Position numbers and translations under genes: made by a program. The notes under the pieces were generated by a model. It was not told where the DNA came from and did not search any database. It saw only the letters and a list, made by a program, of their open reading frames with translations. Source: an uncultured Prevotella sp. (GTDB taxonomy: Bacteria > Bacteroidota > Bacteroidia > Bacteroidales > Bacteroidaceae). From it: a stretch of 64,000 nt of DNA. Location: contig OMXE01000001.1 of assembly GCA_900314935.1 (NCBI GenBank), positions 140,615-204,614 of the forward strand, in the 5' to 3' direction. Below are positions 45,801-52,356 of the stretch, one piece after another; position 1 is the first letter of the stretch; the number at the start of each line of letters is the position of its first letter.

Positions 45801-47483
45801 GATACTACGATTACCGTGAGTCATGGCAAGAACAGTAAGAAACTTGTTGTATCGGCCAAGAACGAGCAGGGCAGGACCTTCCCCATTAAATACAAGGTGG
45901 TGGACCAGAATAATATCCGCATTACGACAAAGGTGGATTCTTCGATGAAACTGAAACTAACGGTAACACCTAAGGAGCCGCACGACGATGAGGCTTGGTA
46001 CAAGACTGCCCAGGTGGTGGCCCGCGGACTGATGATGTTGAGGAACGTTAGCTTCTCTTATCGTAATACGTATAGCATGGCGCTGCCGGGATTCCTTCCT
46101 TCAATAGGCAACATGCTGGGACAGCGACGCGATGGTCTGATGGCGCCAGGACTCGACTTTGCCTTCGGTTTCATCGACGACAGCTATATCGACAAGGCGT
46201 CAGCCAACAACTGGCTGCTCATGGCCGACAATATCTCTAATCCTGCAAGCACCAATCTCACAGAGGATGTGCAGATCAGAATGACGCTGGAGCCTGTGAG
46301 GAACTTCAAGATCGATCTGAATGCCAGCAGGACAGAGTCAAAGACGAAGAGTATTCATTATATGTACGTGGGAATGCCTGCAAACCTTGGAGGCTCACTC
46401 ACGATGACAACCATCAGTCTGCGCAGCGCCCTCGAAGGAATGGGTAATGCGAGCAACGGCTATCGGTCGAAGTCGTTCGAGGACTTCTGTCATTCCCTGG
46501 ATGGCTTCCGTCAACGGGTGGAAGGACAGTACAAGGATGCGGTCTATCCAAGGGGCTCATCATTGGCAGGTCAAACCTTTAACCCGGAGAACGGTAGTGT
46601 GAATCCCTACAGTGCTGATGTGATGGTACCAGCCTTCCTCAACACCTATACCTCCATGGGTGGCAGCGGCTTGAAGATTTTCCCTGCCTTGACACAACTG
46701 CTGCCTAACTGGACCATCAGGTACAGCGGATTGGGTCAGCTGCCTTGGTTCCAGGATCATTTCAAGAGTGTGAACATCAATCACTCGTACAAGAGCATCT
46801 ATGCCGTGGGTGGATATAGTTCGTACAGCACGTTCATGGAGTACATGAACGGTACGGGCTTCGTGGTCGATGCCACCACAGGTAATCCTATCCCGAGTTC
46901 CATGTATAACGTTTCTACGGTCAGCATCAACGAATCGTTCTCGCCGCTGCTCGGCGTAGATATGACGTTCCTGAACAACATGACCGCCAAGGTGGAATAC
47001 CGCACCACGAGGAATATGACACTCTCGATGACCAGTGTGCAGATCAATGAGGCCATCAGTCGCGACTGGGTAGTGGGAATGGGCTATAAGATCAACGACT
47101 TCAACTTCTTCGGATTGGGCGGAGCGCGCAAGGTGAAGACGACTAAAGGTAAGGGGAATGATTCTTCCGACTCACAAAGAAACCAGTCATCTCAGTCGTC
47201 TTCCAGAAAGAAGGGAATCAACCACGACCTGAACCTTCGTCTTGATGTGAGCTATCGCAGTCAGGCTGCCATCGTGCGTGATATTGCTTCGATGACCAGC
47301 TCTGCCAGCAGCGGAAACAAGGCCTTCAAACTGGCGTTCAATGCCGACTATACCTTGTCGCGCCTGCTCACCATGAGTTTCTATTACGACCGTCAGGTGA
47401 ATACACCGCTGCTGTCGAGCAACTCGTATCCTACTACCACGCAGGACTTTGGCTTGAGCATGAAGTTCTCGTTGACAAGATAA
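39855..47483 (+). CDS. sprA: Type IX secretion translocon SprA (Sov)
   Basis: The very large outer-membrane translocon of the type IX secretion system, through which CTD-bearing cargo crosses to the cell surface. 2542 aa from a GTG start with signal peptide (MKRLKQILIMVLVGMSVLAWA). The repeated SprA_N features are present: early DTLDRYIIGSKMGSSYLGTP and KFSFSDMHFDLGPAEKIFGPGGV, mid QISFTGEFAQLIAGNSHGIQD and ASYLDDFE, and a C-terminal barrel rich in beta-strands ending GLSMKFSLTR. A low-complexity N/K/Q stretch lies near residues 1920-1990. It follows ruvA and precedes a phosphatase gene. Confidence 0.96.
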   Translation: MKRLKQILIMVLVGMSVLAWAVAPQLQEPQNPVRRQNARNNRTQNNQQNNQQNRSRRDTAKITAQPIFADDEEIPDSLLHPRWKIQRTQPITEEDLQRGSADFSMPDNIEQKVEYNDTLDRYIIGSKMGSSYLGTPIMMTAEEYGKWSERQMRNSYFRSKNEEVFESNGKEKFSFSDMHFDLGPAEKIFGPGGVRIKTQGTAELKFGATMKNIDNPSLPIRNRKTTNMNFDEKINLSVNGKVGDKVNMNLNYNTDATFDFDSQNLKLKYDGKEDETIKLVEAGNVSFPGNSSLVRGASSLFGIRSDWQFGRLKLQTVVSQKKSNSRSVSSKGGVQTTAFELNAANYEENRHFFLSLYFRDSYDGAMKTLPNLTTGVTINRIEIWMTNKTGTTTNTRNIVALTDLGENTKVSNPNWSLTNQAVPCNAANTEYATLVQQHDAARDIDQTSTELDGIPGFVGGTDYEKLESARLLNSSEYTLNRALGYVSLNTSLQTDQVLAVAYEYTYGGTTYQVGEFASDITDVSQALFVKSLKNTSNHPKQGNWDLMMKNVYYLASSVEKDKFRLDVKYQSDTAGVYLSYIPETQVKDQTLIKLLGADRLDNNNKVHSNGYFDFVQGYTVSNGRVFLPEAEPFGDYLYKALTDKGVDPAIAEKYCFHELYDSTKTIAKQIAEKDKYQLVGQYRGSSANVISLGASYVPQGSVVVTAGGVTLNEGSDYSVDYNAGEVTILNQSIIDAGTPVNVSSESNTDYGQQRKTMYGVNWEYDFSKNFQLSGTFQHLSEQALTTKVSMGSEPLNNTIWGLNINWKKESQWLTNMLDLLPGLHCTAPSQISFTGEFAQLIAGNSHGIQDNASYLDDFENTKNTIDVSTPTSWVLSSVPSMFPESSDKTGVSSGYNRALLSWYHIDPLFTRRSSSLTPSHIKSDLNQLSNHYVREIYVKELYPARDQSSYNGATATLPILNLAFYPTERGPYNLDTDLNTDGTLPIPEKRWGGMMRRLDTNDFETANVEYIEFWLMDPFIYSREQDDASQYGGDFYINLGEMSEDVLRDGKKFYESGMPVDGSQSFTTTQWGKIPTQSTVTYAFATTSGSRNLQDVGYNGLNDDEERSFGVYRDYLAAINGKVSPAVFDSIQADPANDDYHYFRGSDYDRIEAPVLRRYKRINNPQGNSPDNENSPESYSTAYKSTPDVEDINQDYTLNEYEKYFQYHVSIRPEDMKIGTNFIVDKREGEVPLRNGAKETVAWYQFRIPLDDYEEKFGSINDFTSVRFMRMFCTNFKRPIIMRFGSLDLVRGEWRVYEQSLNPGAAESGKMAVSAVNIEENIDKEPVNYVLPPGIRREQDPTQPQLVESNEQALDIEVTNLSNGESKAVYKNTSVDLRQYKRIQMFVHANALQENTTNLQDHQLAVFVRLGSDYKSNYYEYEIPLKLTPHRDPAYNRYSVSDQRAVWPEENMLDVPLTVFTNLKKERNKAKAEGRASYNRVYSIYTDDKPNNKISIVGNPTLGDVKTMIIGVRNLSADLKSGEVWVNELRLKEYNNEGGWAAQGALNMQLSDVGNVNMTGRYTSEGFGGLEQGVNERSTDNFGTYSATASVELGKFFPDKAKVSAPLYYSITKEKSSPKYNPLDTDMELKDALDAAGSKYERDSIESIAVTKTTNTNFSLSNVRVGIKTKRHPMPYDPGNFSFSYSHSHRHSSGETTVYENEDNWRGTMNYSYSPVYKTFEPFKKVFAKSKSKWLEIFKRFGLNYLPQSVTFNSDIVRTYYELQERDMESLENSQLPLTFNEQFLWNRNFSLRWDLTRNLHMNFSSTTHAQVEEPYTPVNKNLYPTEYEAWKDSVWTSIKHLGAPMDYSQNFSASYQLPLNLIPIFDWINTDASYSATYNWQRGTDLEDGTSLGNNISNNRQFNLNGSFSLEKLYNHIPFLKKTNERFNKNPQRNNSSRNNRNTNAQNDSKNAKDQGKQNDKEQAALPKNKKGFEKEITLLPDTTITVSHGKNSKKLVVSAKNEQGRTFPIKYKVVDQNNIRITTKVDSSMKLKLTVTPKEPHDDEAWYKTAQVVARGLMMLRNVSFSYRNTYSMALPGFLPSIGNMLGQRRDGLMAPGLDFAFGFIDDSYIDKASANNWLLMADNISNPASTNLTEDVQIRMTLEPVRNFKIDLNASRTESKTKSIHYMYVGMPANLGGSLTMTTISLRSALEGMGNASNGYRSKSFEDFCHSLDGFRQRVEGQYKDAVYPRGSSLAGQTFNPENGSVNPYSADVMVPAFLNTYTSMGGSGLKIFPALTQLLPNWTIRYSGLGQLPWFQDHFKSVNINHSYKSIYAVGGYSSYSTFMEYMNGTGFVVDATTGNPIPSSMYNVSTVSINESFSPLLGVDMTFLNNMTAKVEYRTTRNMTLSMTSVQINEAISRDWVVGMGYKINDFNFFGLGGARKVKTTKGKGNDSSDSQRNQSSQSSSRKKGINHDLNLRLDVSYRSQAAIVRDIASMTSSASSGNKAFKLAFNADYTLSRLLTMSFYYDRQVNTPLLSSNSYPTTTQDFGLSMKFSLTR

Positions 47484-47487
47484 GTTA

Positions 47488-47522
47488 TTAAACATTAAAC
47501 ATTAAAGATTAAACATTAAACA
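47488..47522. repeat. Five heptamers (TTAAACA)n between sprA and phosphatase gene
   Basis: Units TTAAACA, TTAAACA, TTAAAGA, TTAAACA, TTAAACA fill most of the 56-nt spacer. Confidence 0.9.
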
Positions 47523-47539
47523 GAGATAACTTAATAGAC

Positions 47540-49048
47540 ATGAAGAAACAACTATTGACTTTTGTAATGCTGTTGGTAAGCATTGCGGCATTTTCACAGG
47601 ATCGCCCTAAACTGGTAGTGGGCATTGCTGTTGACCAGATGCGATGGGACTATCTCTATCGTTTCTACGATGAGTATGGTAACGGTGGGTTCAAACGGTT
47701 GATGAACGAAGGATTCAACTGTGAGAACTGTCAGATTAACTACATCCCTTCTGTGACCGCCATCGGTCATTCCAGTATCTTCACTGGTAGCGTACCGAGT
47801 ATCCATGGCATTGCAGGAAATAACTTCCTTATTGATGGAAAGATGACTTACTGCTGCGATGATAATACCGTACAGACGGTGGGCAGTGACACGAAAGCCG
47901 GACTGATGTCGCCCAGGAACTTACTGGCAACAACCATCGGTGATGAGCTGAAGACAGCCACGAACTGGGAATCGAAGGTGATTGGCGTGAGCTTCAAGGA
48001 CCGTGCCGCTATCCTGCCGGCAGGACATAGTGCTGATGCAGCCTATTGGTTCGACAAGAAAGCCTTCTGTTTCATCTCCAGTACCTATTACATGCAGGAA
48101 TTGCCCAAATGGGTGAAGACCTATAACGATCGTATCGGTAGGGAGATCAAACAGCTGGAAAAGAAAAACAAAGATGCCAGTCTGATTGACCTCATCCAGT
48201 ATGAGCCCTATGGTAATGAGATCACCGTGGGAATGGCAAAGGCTGCCGTTAGGAACGAACGCTTAGGACAGGGAAAACAGACTGATATGCTCACGCTGAG
48301 CTTCTCGTGTCCGGATATCACCGGTCATAAATATGGCACGCACCATGAAAAGACCCATGCGCAGTATGTGGAGCTCGACAAGCAGTTAGCTGATTTCTTC
48401 AGCTTCCTCGACAGCGAGATAGGAAAGGGTAACTACCTGGTATTCCTCTCGGCCGACCATGGTGCAGCCAATGGAATCCTGCAGAACCAAAAGCACAAGA
48501 TCCCCTCAGGACCCTTCTATGGTAACCAGGAGATCAGAGATCTGAACACCATGTTGGAAGAGAAGTTTGGCGCTGCACGATTGGCTCGTCGAATCATGGA
48601 TTACAAGGTGGTGCTCGATCGTGAGAACATCGCCAAGGCAGGTGCAGACATCAACAAGGTTAAGGAGGCAATTATTGCGTATTACAAACCGAGGAAGGAA
48701 GTGGCCTACTGCTTTGATCTGGAGAAGATCAACGACGCCAGTGTTCCTGCTATCATTCGTGAGAAGGCTGTTAATGGATACAATCCGCAGCGTAGCGGCG
48801 ATATTCAGATTATCCTGAAGCCAGCTTATTATGGCGTGGGCGATGAGATTGACGAAGGTACCACCCATGGCTGCTGGAATCCGTACGACTGTCATATACC
48901 CTTCCTGCTGATGGGGTGGGGCGTTCCTCACGGCAGTACCCAGGCGGAATGCTATATCACCGACATCGCCGCAACAGTATGCGCCTTGATTCATGTGCAG
49001 ATGCCGAACGGCTGTATTGGAAAAGCTGTGACTCAGGTCACAAAATAA
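47540..49048 (+). CDS. Secreted alkaline phosphatase, PafA-like
   Basis: A 502-aa alkaline-phosphatase superfamily enzyme with a signal peptide (cleavage near AFSQ, residue about 20). The first metal Asp is in VGIAVDQMRWD, the nucleophile Thr (about residue 73) in PSVTAIGHSSIFTGSVPSIHG, later metal ligands in CPDITGHKYGTHHEKTH near 255, and LSADHGA near 310. This is the calcium-activated, phosphate-insensitive PafA group of Bacteroidetes, which releases phosphate from phosphomonoesters in the periplasm. It follows sprA by 56 nt and ends at a strong terminator. Confidence 0.88.
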   Translation: MKKQLLTFVMLLVSIAAFSQDRPKLVVGIAVDQMRWDYLYRFYDEYGNGGFKRLMNEGFNCENCQINYIPSVTAIGHSSIFTGSVPSIHGIAGNNFLIDGKMTYCCDDNTVQTVGSDTKAGLMSPRNLLATTIGDELKTATNWESKVIGVSFKDRAAILPAGHSADAAYWFDKKAFCFISSTYYMQELPKWVKTYNDRIGREIKQLEKKNKDASLIDLIQYEPYGNEITVGMAKAAVRNERLGQGKQTDMLTLSFSCPDITGHKYGTHHEKTHAQYVELDKQLADFFSFLDSEIGKGNYLVFLSADHGAANGILQNQKHKIPSGPFYGNQEIRDLNTMLEEKFGAARLARRIMDYKVVLDRENIAKAGADINKVKEAIIAYYKPRKEVAYCFDLEKINDASVPAIIREKAVNGYNPQRSGDIQIILKPAYYGVGDEIDEGTTHGCWNPYDCHIPFLLMGWGVPHGSTQAECYITDIAATVCALIHVQMPNGCIGKAVTQVTK

Positions 49049-49061
49049 GAATAAAGAAAAC

Positions 49062-49108
49062 GTGCGTTGTTAGTTTGGTGTTTCCCAATAACAACGCACG
49101 CTTTTTTT
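49062..49108. terminator. Bidirectional terminator, phosphatase / mscS genes
   Basis: 11-bp stem GTGCGTTGTTA / TAACAACGCAC (49062-49072 with 49089-49099), then GCTTTTTTT on the plus strand; on the minus strand GTTTTCTTTATT follows. Confidence 0.88.
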
Positions 49109-50273
49109 ATTGTCCTGCAGGTCGCTGGTAGATTCTCAGACCAAACTGCGGCGCAGTGGCATAAACATATTCCATGATATCTGCGAGGATGTGCTCATAG
49201 GGAACCCATTCCTTGTTCTTTACAAAGAAGTAGAACTCTATGGGCAATCCCCACTGTGTGGATTCCAGCTGGCGCACCATCAGTGTCATCGTGGGGTTCA
49301 CACCCGTGCGTTTCTTCAGATACGCTTCCATGTAGTACCTGAAGAGGGTGAGGTTTACGGAATCCTCCTGAATCTCTTCAGCTTTCACCAGCTTCTTGTC
49401 AATGAGCTGTTGCCGAAGCGACTCATCCACCACATGGATGCTGCGGAAATCAAAATACACGGTACGCTTCACCCTTCGTCCCTTTCCTTTCTGCATCCCT
49501 TTCCAGTTCTGGAACGAGTCATCTACCAAGGTCTGTGGGGTCACGGTGATGATGGTATTATCGAAATTGCGAATCTTCACGGTAGTGAGCGTCATCTCTT
49601 CCACGATACCGTCGGCACCAGCTTTCGGTACGGTAATCCAATCGCCTTTGTGCAGCATATCGTTACTGGTAAGACGGATACCCGCAACAAGTCCTTTGAT
49701 GGTGTCCTGGAACACAAGCATCAGAATGGCCGACGTAGCACCCAGTCCTGCAAACAGCTTCATCGGGTCTTTATCGATGATGATCGACACGACGATGATG
49801 GCAGCCACGAAGATCATCAACAGGCGCAGTACACCGATGAACGAATAGAGATACTGCTGTTTGTTGCTGCGCTGCTCGCCTTCCAGATCCTTGATGGCGG
49901 AGATGAATACGAGGACCGTCTTCACCGACATTACCACGATATAGATGGCGGTGATGCGGGTTAGCAGTTCCTTGACAACAGGGAACTGGAAGAACACCAA
50001 GGGCAGAAGTTGCCAGATAACGATGGCCGGTACGATATGACAGGCAGAAACCAATACGTTTCTGTTGAAGAGCATATCGTCCCATTTTACCTCCGTCTTC
50101 GCTGTCAGTTTCAATACCAATGGCACAATGATCTTCCTACAAAGCAGTCCGGCAAGGGCGGCCAGAAGGATAGCCACCAATACTAACAGGATGTGTCGGG
50201 TAACAGGAACCATGTTACCAGTCACACCCATCATACTAATGAGGTTCTCCACCCATATCTTGATATTTTCCAT
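49107..50273 (-). CDS. Mechanosensitive channel, MscS family
   Basis: A 388-aa inner-membrane protein that opens on membrane tension in osmotic downshock. About five N-terminal transmembrane segments (residues about 20-190) lead to the pore helix and MscS beta domain (GLGATSAILMLVFQDTIKGLVAG near 175, then GDWITVPKAGADGIVEEMTLTTVKI near 212 and TPQTLVDDSFQNW near 245). The C-terminal alpha/beta domain is present. It lies 12 nt after dacB on the same strand, so it is co-transcribed with it. Confidence 0.92.
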   Translation of the reverse strand: MENIKIWVENLISMMGVTGNMVPVTRHILLVLVAILLAALAGLLCRKIIVPLVLKLTAKTEVKWDDMLFNRNVLVSACHIVPAIVIWQLLPLVFFQFPVVKELLTRITAIYIVVMSVKTVLVFISAIKDLEGEQRSNKQQYLYSFIGVLRLLMIFVAAIIVVSIIIDKDPMKLFAGLGATSAILMLVFQDTIKGLVAGIRLTSNDMLHKGDWITVPKAGADGIVEEMTLTTVKIRNFDNTIITVTPQTLVDDSFQNWKGMQKGKGRRVKRTVYFDFRSIHVVDESLRQQLIDKKLVKAEEIQEDSVNLTLFRYYMEAYLKKRTGVNPTMTLMVRQLESTQWGLPIEFYFFVKNKEWVPYEHILADIMEYVYATAPQFGLRIYQRPAGQ

Positions 50274-50285
50274 ACGAAAGTTTTT

Positions 50286-51575
50286 TTATGGCTTACAGAG
50301 AGCTTCGCACACATGGTCCTGGAAGTTCCTGCCGATGTCGGCCTTGCGAATACCCATGTTGATGATCGAGAAGCATAGCAGATGTCCGTTGGCCGACGTA
50401 CAATAACCCGTCAAGGCACTTACGCCTGTAACCGTACCCGTCTTGGCCTTCACATTCGTGTGGGCAAATCCGCTGCGCATACGTTTCTCCAAGGTACCGT
50501 CAACACCGGCAATCGGCATGGCGGTAATCAGGTGCGGATAGATATGATCGTTGGCATAGGCATAGCGAAGGAACGCCACTTCCAGTTCCGGCGATACGTA
50601 ATTATATAAGGAGAGTCCGCTACCGTCGGCAACGTAGTAGTCGCTGGGTCGGAATCCCAGCTTGGTAATCAGTCGGTTCACCATCTCCCTGCCGTTCTTT
50701 GCCGTTACTCCTTTGGCGCCCGTGCTGGCTGCCAGTTGGTAGAACATACTCTCGGCAAAAAGGTTGTCGCTGTTCTTCATCATCCGCATCAGCACCTGGT
50801 CCATGGTATGGGTACGGGTACAGAGATGATAGGCATTCGCTGGTGTCATACCTTGAAGGGTGTCACCAATGAACACGATGCCCTCTTCTTTCATCACCTG
50901 ACACAGTCGTTTCATGAAATTGTTCTTCTTGCCGATCAGCAGCGGACTGAGCACCGGGTTATCATCATCCCAGCACCAGCCTTCGCCCAACAGGTCGCGG
51001 TCTTTCATGGATACGTCGGCATAGACTCTTCCTCGTATCGTGTCGATACCTTTCTTCAGTAGCGCATCAACGAAAGCACGCATGTCGTCAATGTTGAACA
51101 GGGGGTCCATGCCGCCCTTGCAGTAGATGTTCCCACGGAGCGTACAGCTGTCGATCTGTCCTGTATAACGCAGTTCCGTCTTGAACAGGTATGAGCCGCC
51201 CAGCTTGTCGAGTGAGGTAACGGCATTGAGCATCTTCATCGTTGAGGCCGGACGCATACACTGCTTCTCATTGTACTGGTACAGAATGGAGTCGGCGGTG
51301 AGGTCATACACCTGGATTCCCACCGTGGTGGTCTTGAACATACTGCTCTTGAGCAGATTGTCCAATCGGGCGCACACATTGTTGGGCCACACCAGCGAGG
51401 GATCTATCGCCAGCGTATCTGTCAGGAGGGAGTCGGCAGTCATCTCTACCGTGCTTTCCTGCAAGGAGTCAACGGTCGTCACCTCCTCGTCGGTCACCAC
51501 CTGTGCCATAGCCGTTAAGGGCATCAGTAGCAGGATACTCCAAAGCATTCTCCACATGTTATTATCTCTCTTCAT
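50286..51575 (-). CDS. dacB: D-alanyl-D-alanine carboxypeptidase/endopeptidase (PBP4)
   Basis: Trims peptidoglycan cross-links in the periplasm. 429 aa with signal peptide. The three penicillin-binding motifs are visible: SxxK as ASTMKML near residue 110, SxN as KNSDNLFAESM near 270, and KTG as VKAKTGTVTG near 385. The class C insertion domain between SxxK and SxN is present (about 160-255). The gene's start overlaps the end of the small membrane-protein gene by 14 nt, and mscS follows 12 nt downstream. Confidence 0.93.
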   Translation of the reverse strand: MKRDNNMWRMLWSILLLMPLTAMAQVVTDEEVTTVDSLQESTVEMTADSLLTDTLAIDPSLVWPNNVCARLDNLLKSSMFKTTTVGIQVYDLTADSILYQYNEKQCMRPASTMKMLNAVTSLDKLGGSYLFKTELRYTGQIDSCTLRGNIYCKGGMDPLFNIDDMRAFVDALLKKGIDTIRGRVYADVSMKDRDLLGEGWCWDDDNPVLSPLLIGKKNNFMKRLCQVMKEEGIVFIGDTLQGMTPANAYHLCTRTHTMDQVLMRMMKNSDNLFAESMFYQLAASTGAKGVTAKNGREMVNRLITKLGFRPSDYYVADGSGLSLYNYVSPELEVAFLRYAYANDHIYPHLITAMPIAGVDGTLEKRMRSGFAHTNVKAKTGTVTGVSALTGYCTSANGHLLCFSIINMGIRKADIGRNFQDHVCEALCKP

Positions 51576-51969
51576 GGTCGTCTTGTCTTTTCTTGATTTC
51601 TTGAAGGAACGCCTCTTCGTTCACGGGCTGTACCTCTGCTTCATGTCCGGCTCCATATTCAATCAGCAGGTAGTCTATCAAGAGCCATTGGCGCCTGATG
51701 GGTGAGATGCGGGTAATCTCTTTCACCGGTACCTGCTCCTTTTTCATGAACCGTCCTCTACTGATCGTCAACATATCGCCTTCAAACAAGTAGTTCGTGT
51801 GCAGCAGTCTTTCCAGCATCATGATGATGACCGCCACCAGTCCGAAGCCTATGATGAGGTGAATGGCGGTGCGGTGTAACAGGAAATAGAGAGCCATGAC
51901 TGCCATGATGATAGGGACAGCCACGCCTACGATGGTTACACGATGTTGGAATGTACGATTTGTTGCCAT
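51562..51969 (-). CDS. Small membrane protein, PH-like (bPH/YcxB-type)
   Basis: About 135 aa from ATG 51969 (a TTG at 51981 lies inside the promoter). Two adjacent transmembrane segments (IVGVAVPIIMAVMALYFL and LIIGFGLVAVIIMMLE, about 18-60) precede a soluble part of about 70 residues with the strand pattern of membrane-linked PH-like domains (DMLTISRGRFMKKEQVPVKEITRI). Function unknown; its coupling to dacB suggests an envelope role. It is driven by the promoter in the dispersed repeat at 51979-52010, leaving only 9 nt between -7 box and ATG. Confidence 0.65.
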   Translation of the reverse strand: MATNRTFQHRVTIVGVAVPIIMAVMALYFLLHRTAIHLIIGFGLVAVIIMMLERLLHTNYLFEGDMLTISRGRFMKKEQVPVKEITRISPIRRQWLLIDYLLIEYGAGHEAEVQPVNEEAFLQEIKKRQDDHEER

Positions 51970-51978
51970 AATCTTTCG

Positions 51979-52190
51979 CAAAGGTAGTGCAAACCGAGCG
52001 AAAAACCAAACAAAACCTTGTTTTTGTTTGTTTTTCCGAGGTGCAGCCTACCTTCGACGAAGTCAAAGTTACGATTAAGCGAGTGAAAAAACCAAATGTA
52101 TTTGGTTTTTCCGAGCGGAAGTAAGTTCGTGGATTTATCCACAAAGTACGATTAAGCGAGCGAAAAAGAGGTAGTGCAAACCGAGCGAAA
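51979..52190 (-). repeat. Dispersed promoter-bearing repeats, tandem copies 2-4
   Basis: Two near-complete units and a third partial one in tandem. Minus-strand promoters: copy 2 with -33 TTTG 52007-52010 and -7 TACCTTTG 51979-51986 (20 nt); copy 3 with -33 TTTG 52093-52096 and -7 TAACTTTG 52064-52071 (21 nt); copy 4 (52143-52190) is degraded. Each has the CCAAA...TTTGG palindrome and the TTTTTCGCTC-like spacer of the copy at 19827. Confidence 0.75.
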
Positions 52191-52222
52191 AAAGGACCTG
52201 ATACTGTCTCAGCATCAGGTCC
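52185..52222 (-). terminator. Second terminator downstream of glnN
   Basis: 9-bp stem GGACCTGAT / ATCAGGTCC (52194-52202 with 52214-52222), followed by T7 on the minus strand. It insulates glnN from the small membrane-protein gene's promoter array. Confidence 0.8.
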
Positions 52223-52308
52223 CGTGCAAACTTTAGTAAATCGCTACCACTCAGCCATTACAAGTTAAACCTGTATGGCCTTCGCTTCATCGCGATTTTC
52301 AAACAACC

Positions 52309-52343
52309 AAAAAAGAAATCGACGAAGAAACAAAAGTCGTCGA
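52309..52343 (-). terminator. glnN terminator
   Basis: 7-bp stem TCGACGA / TCGTCGA (52319-52325 with 52337-52343), followed on the minus strand by TTTCTTTTTTGG. Confidence 0.75.
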
Positions 52344-52356
52344 AAATGGGTTGGCG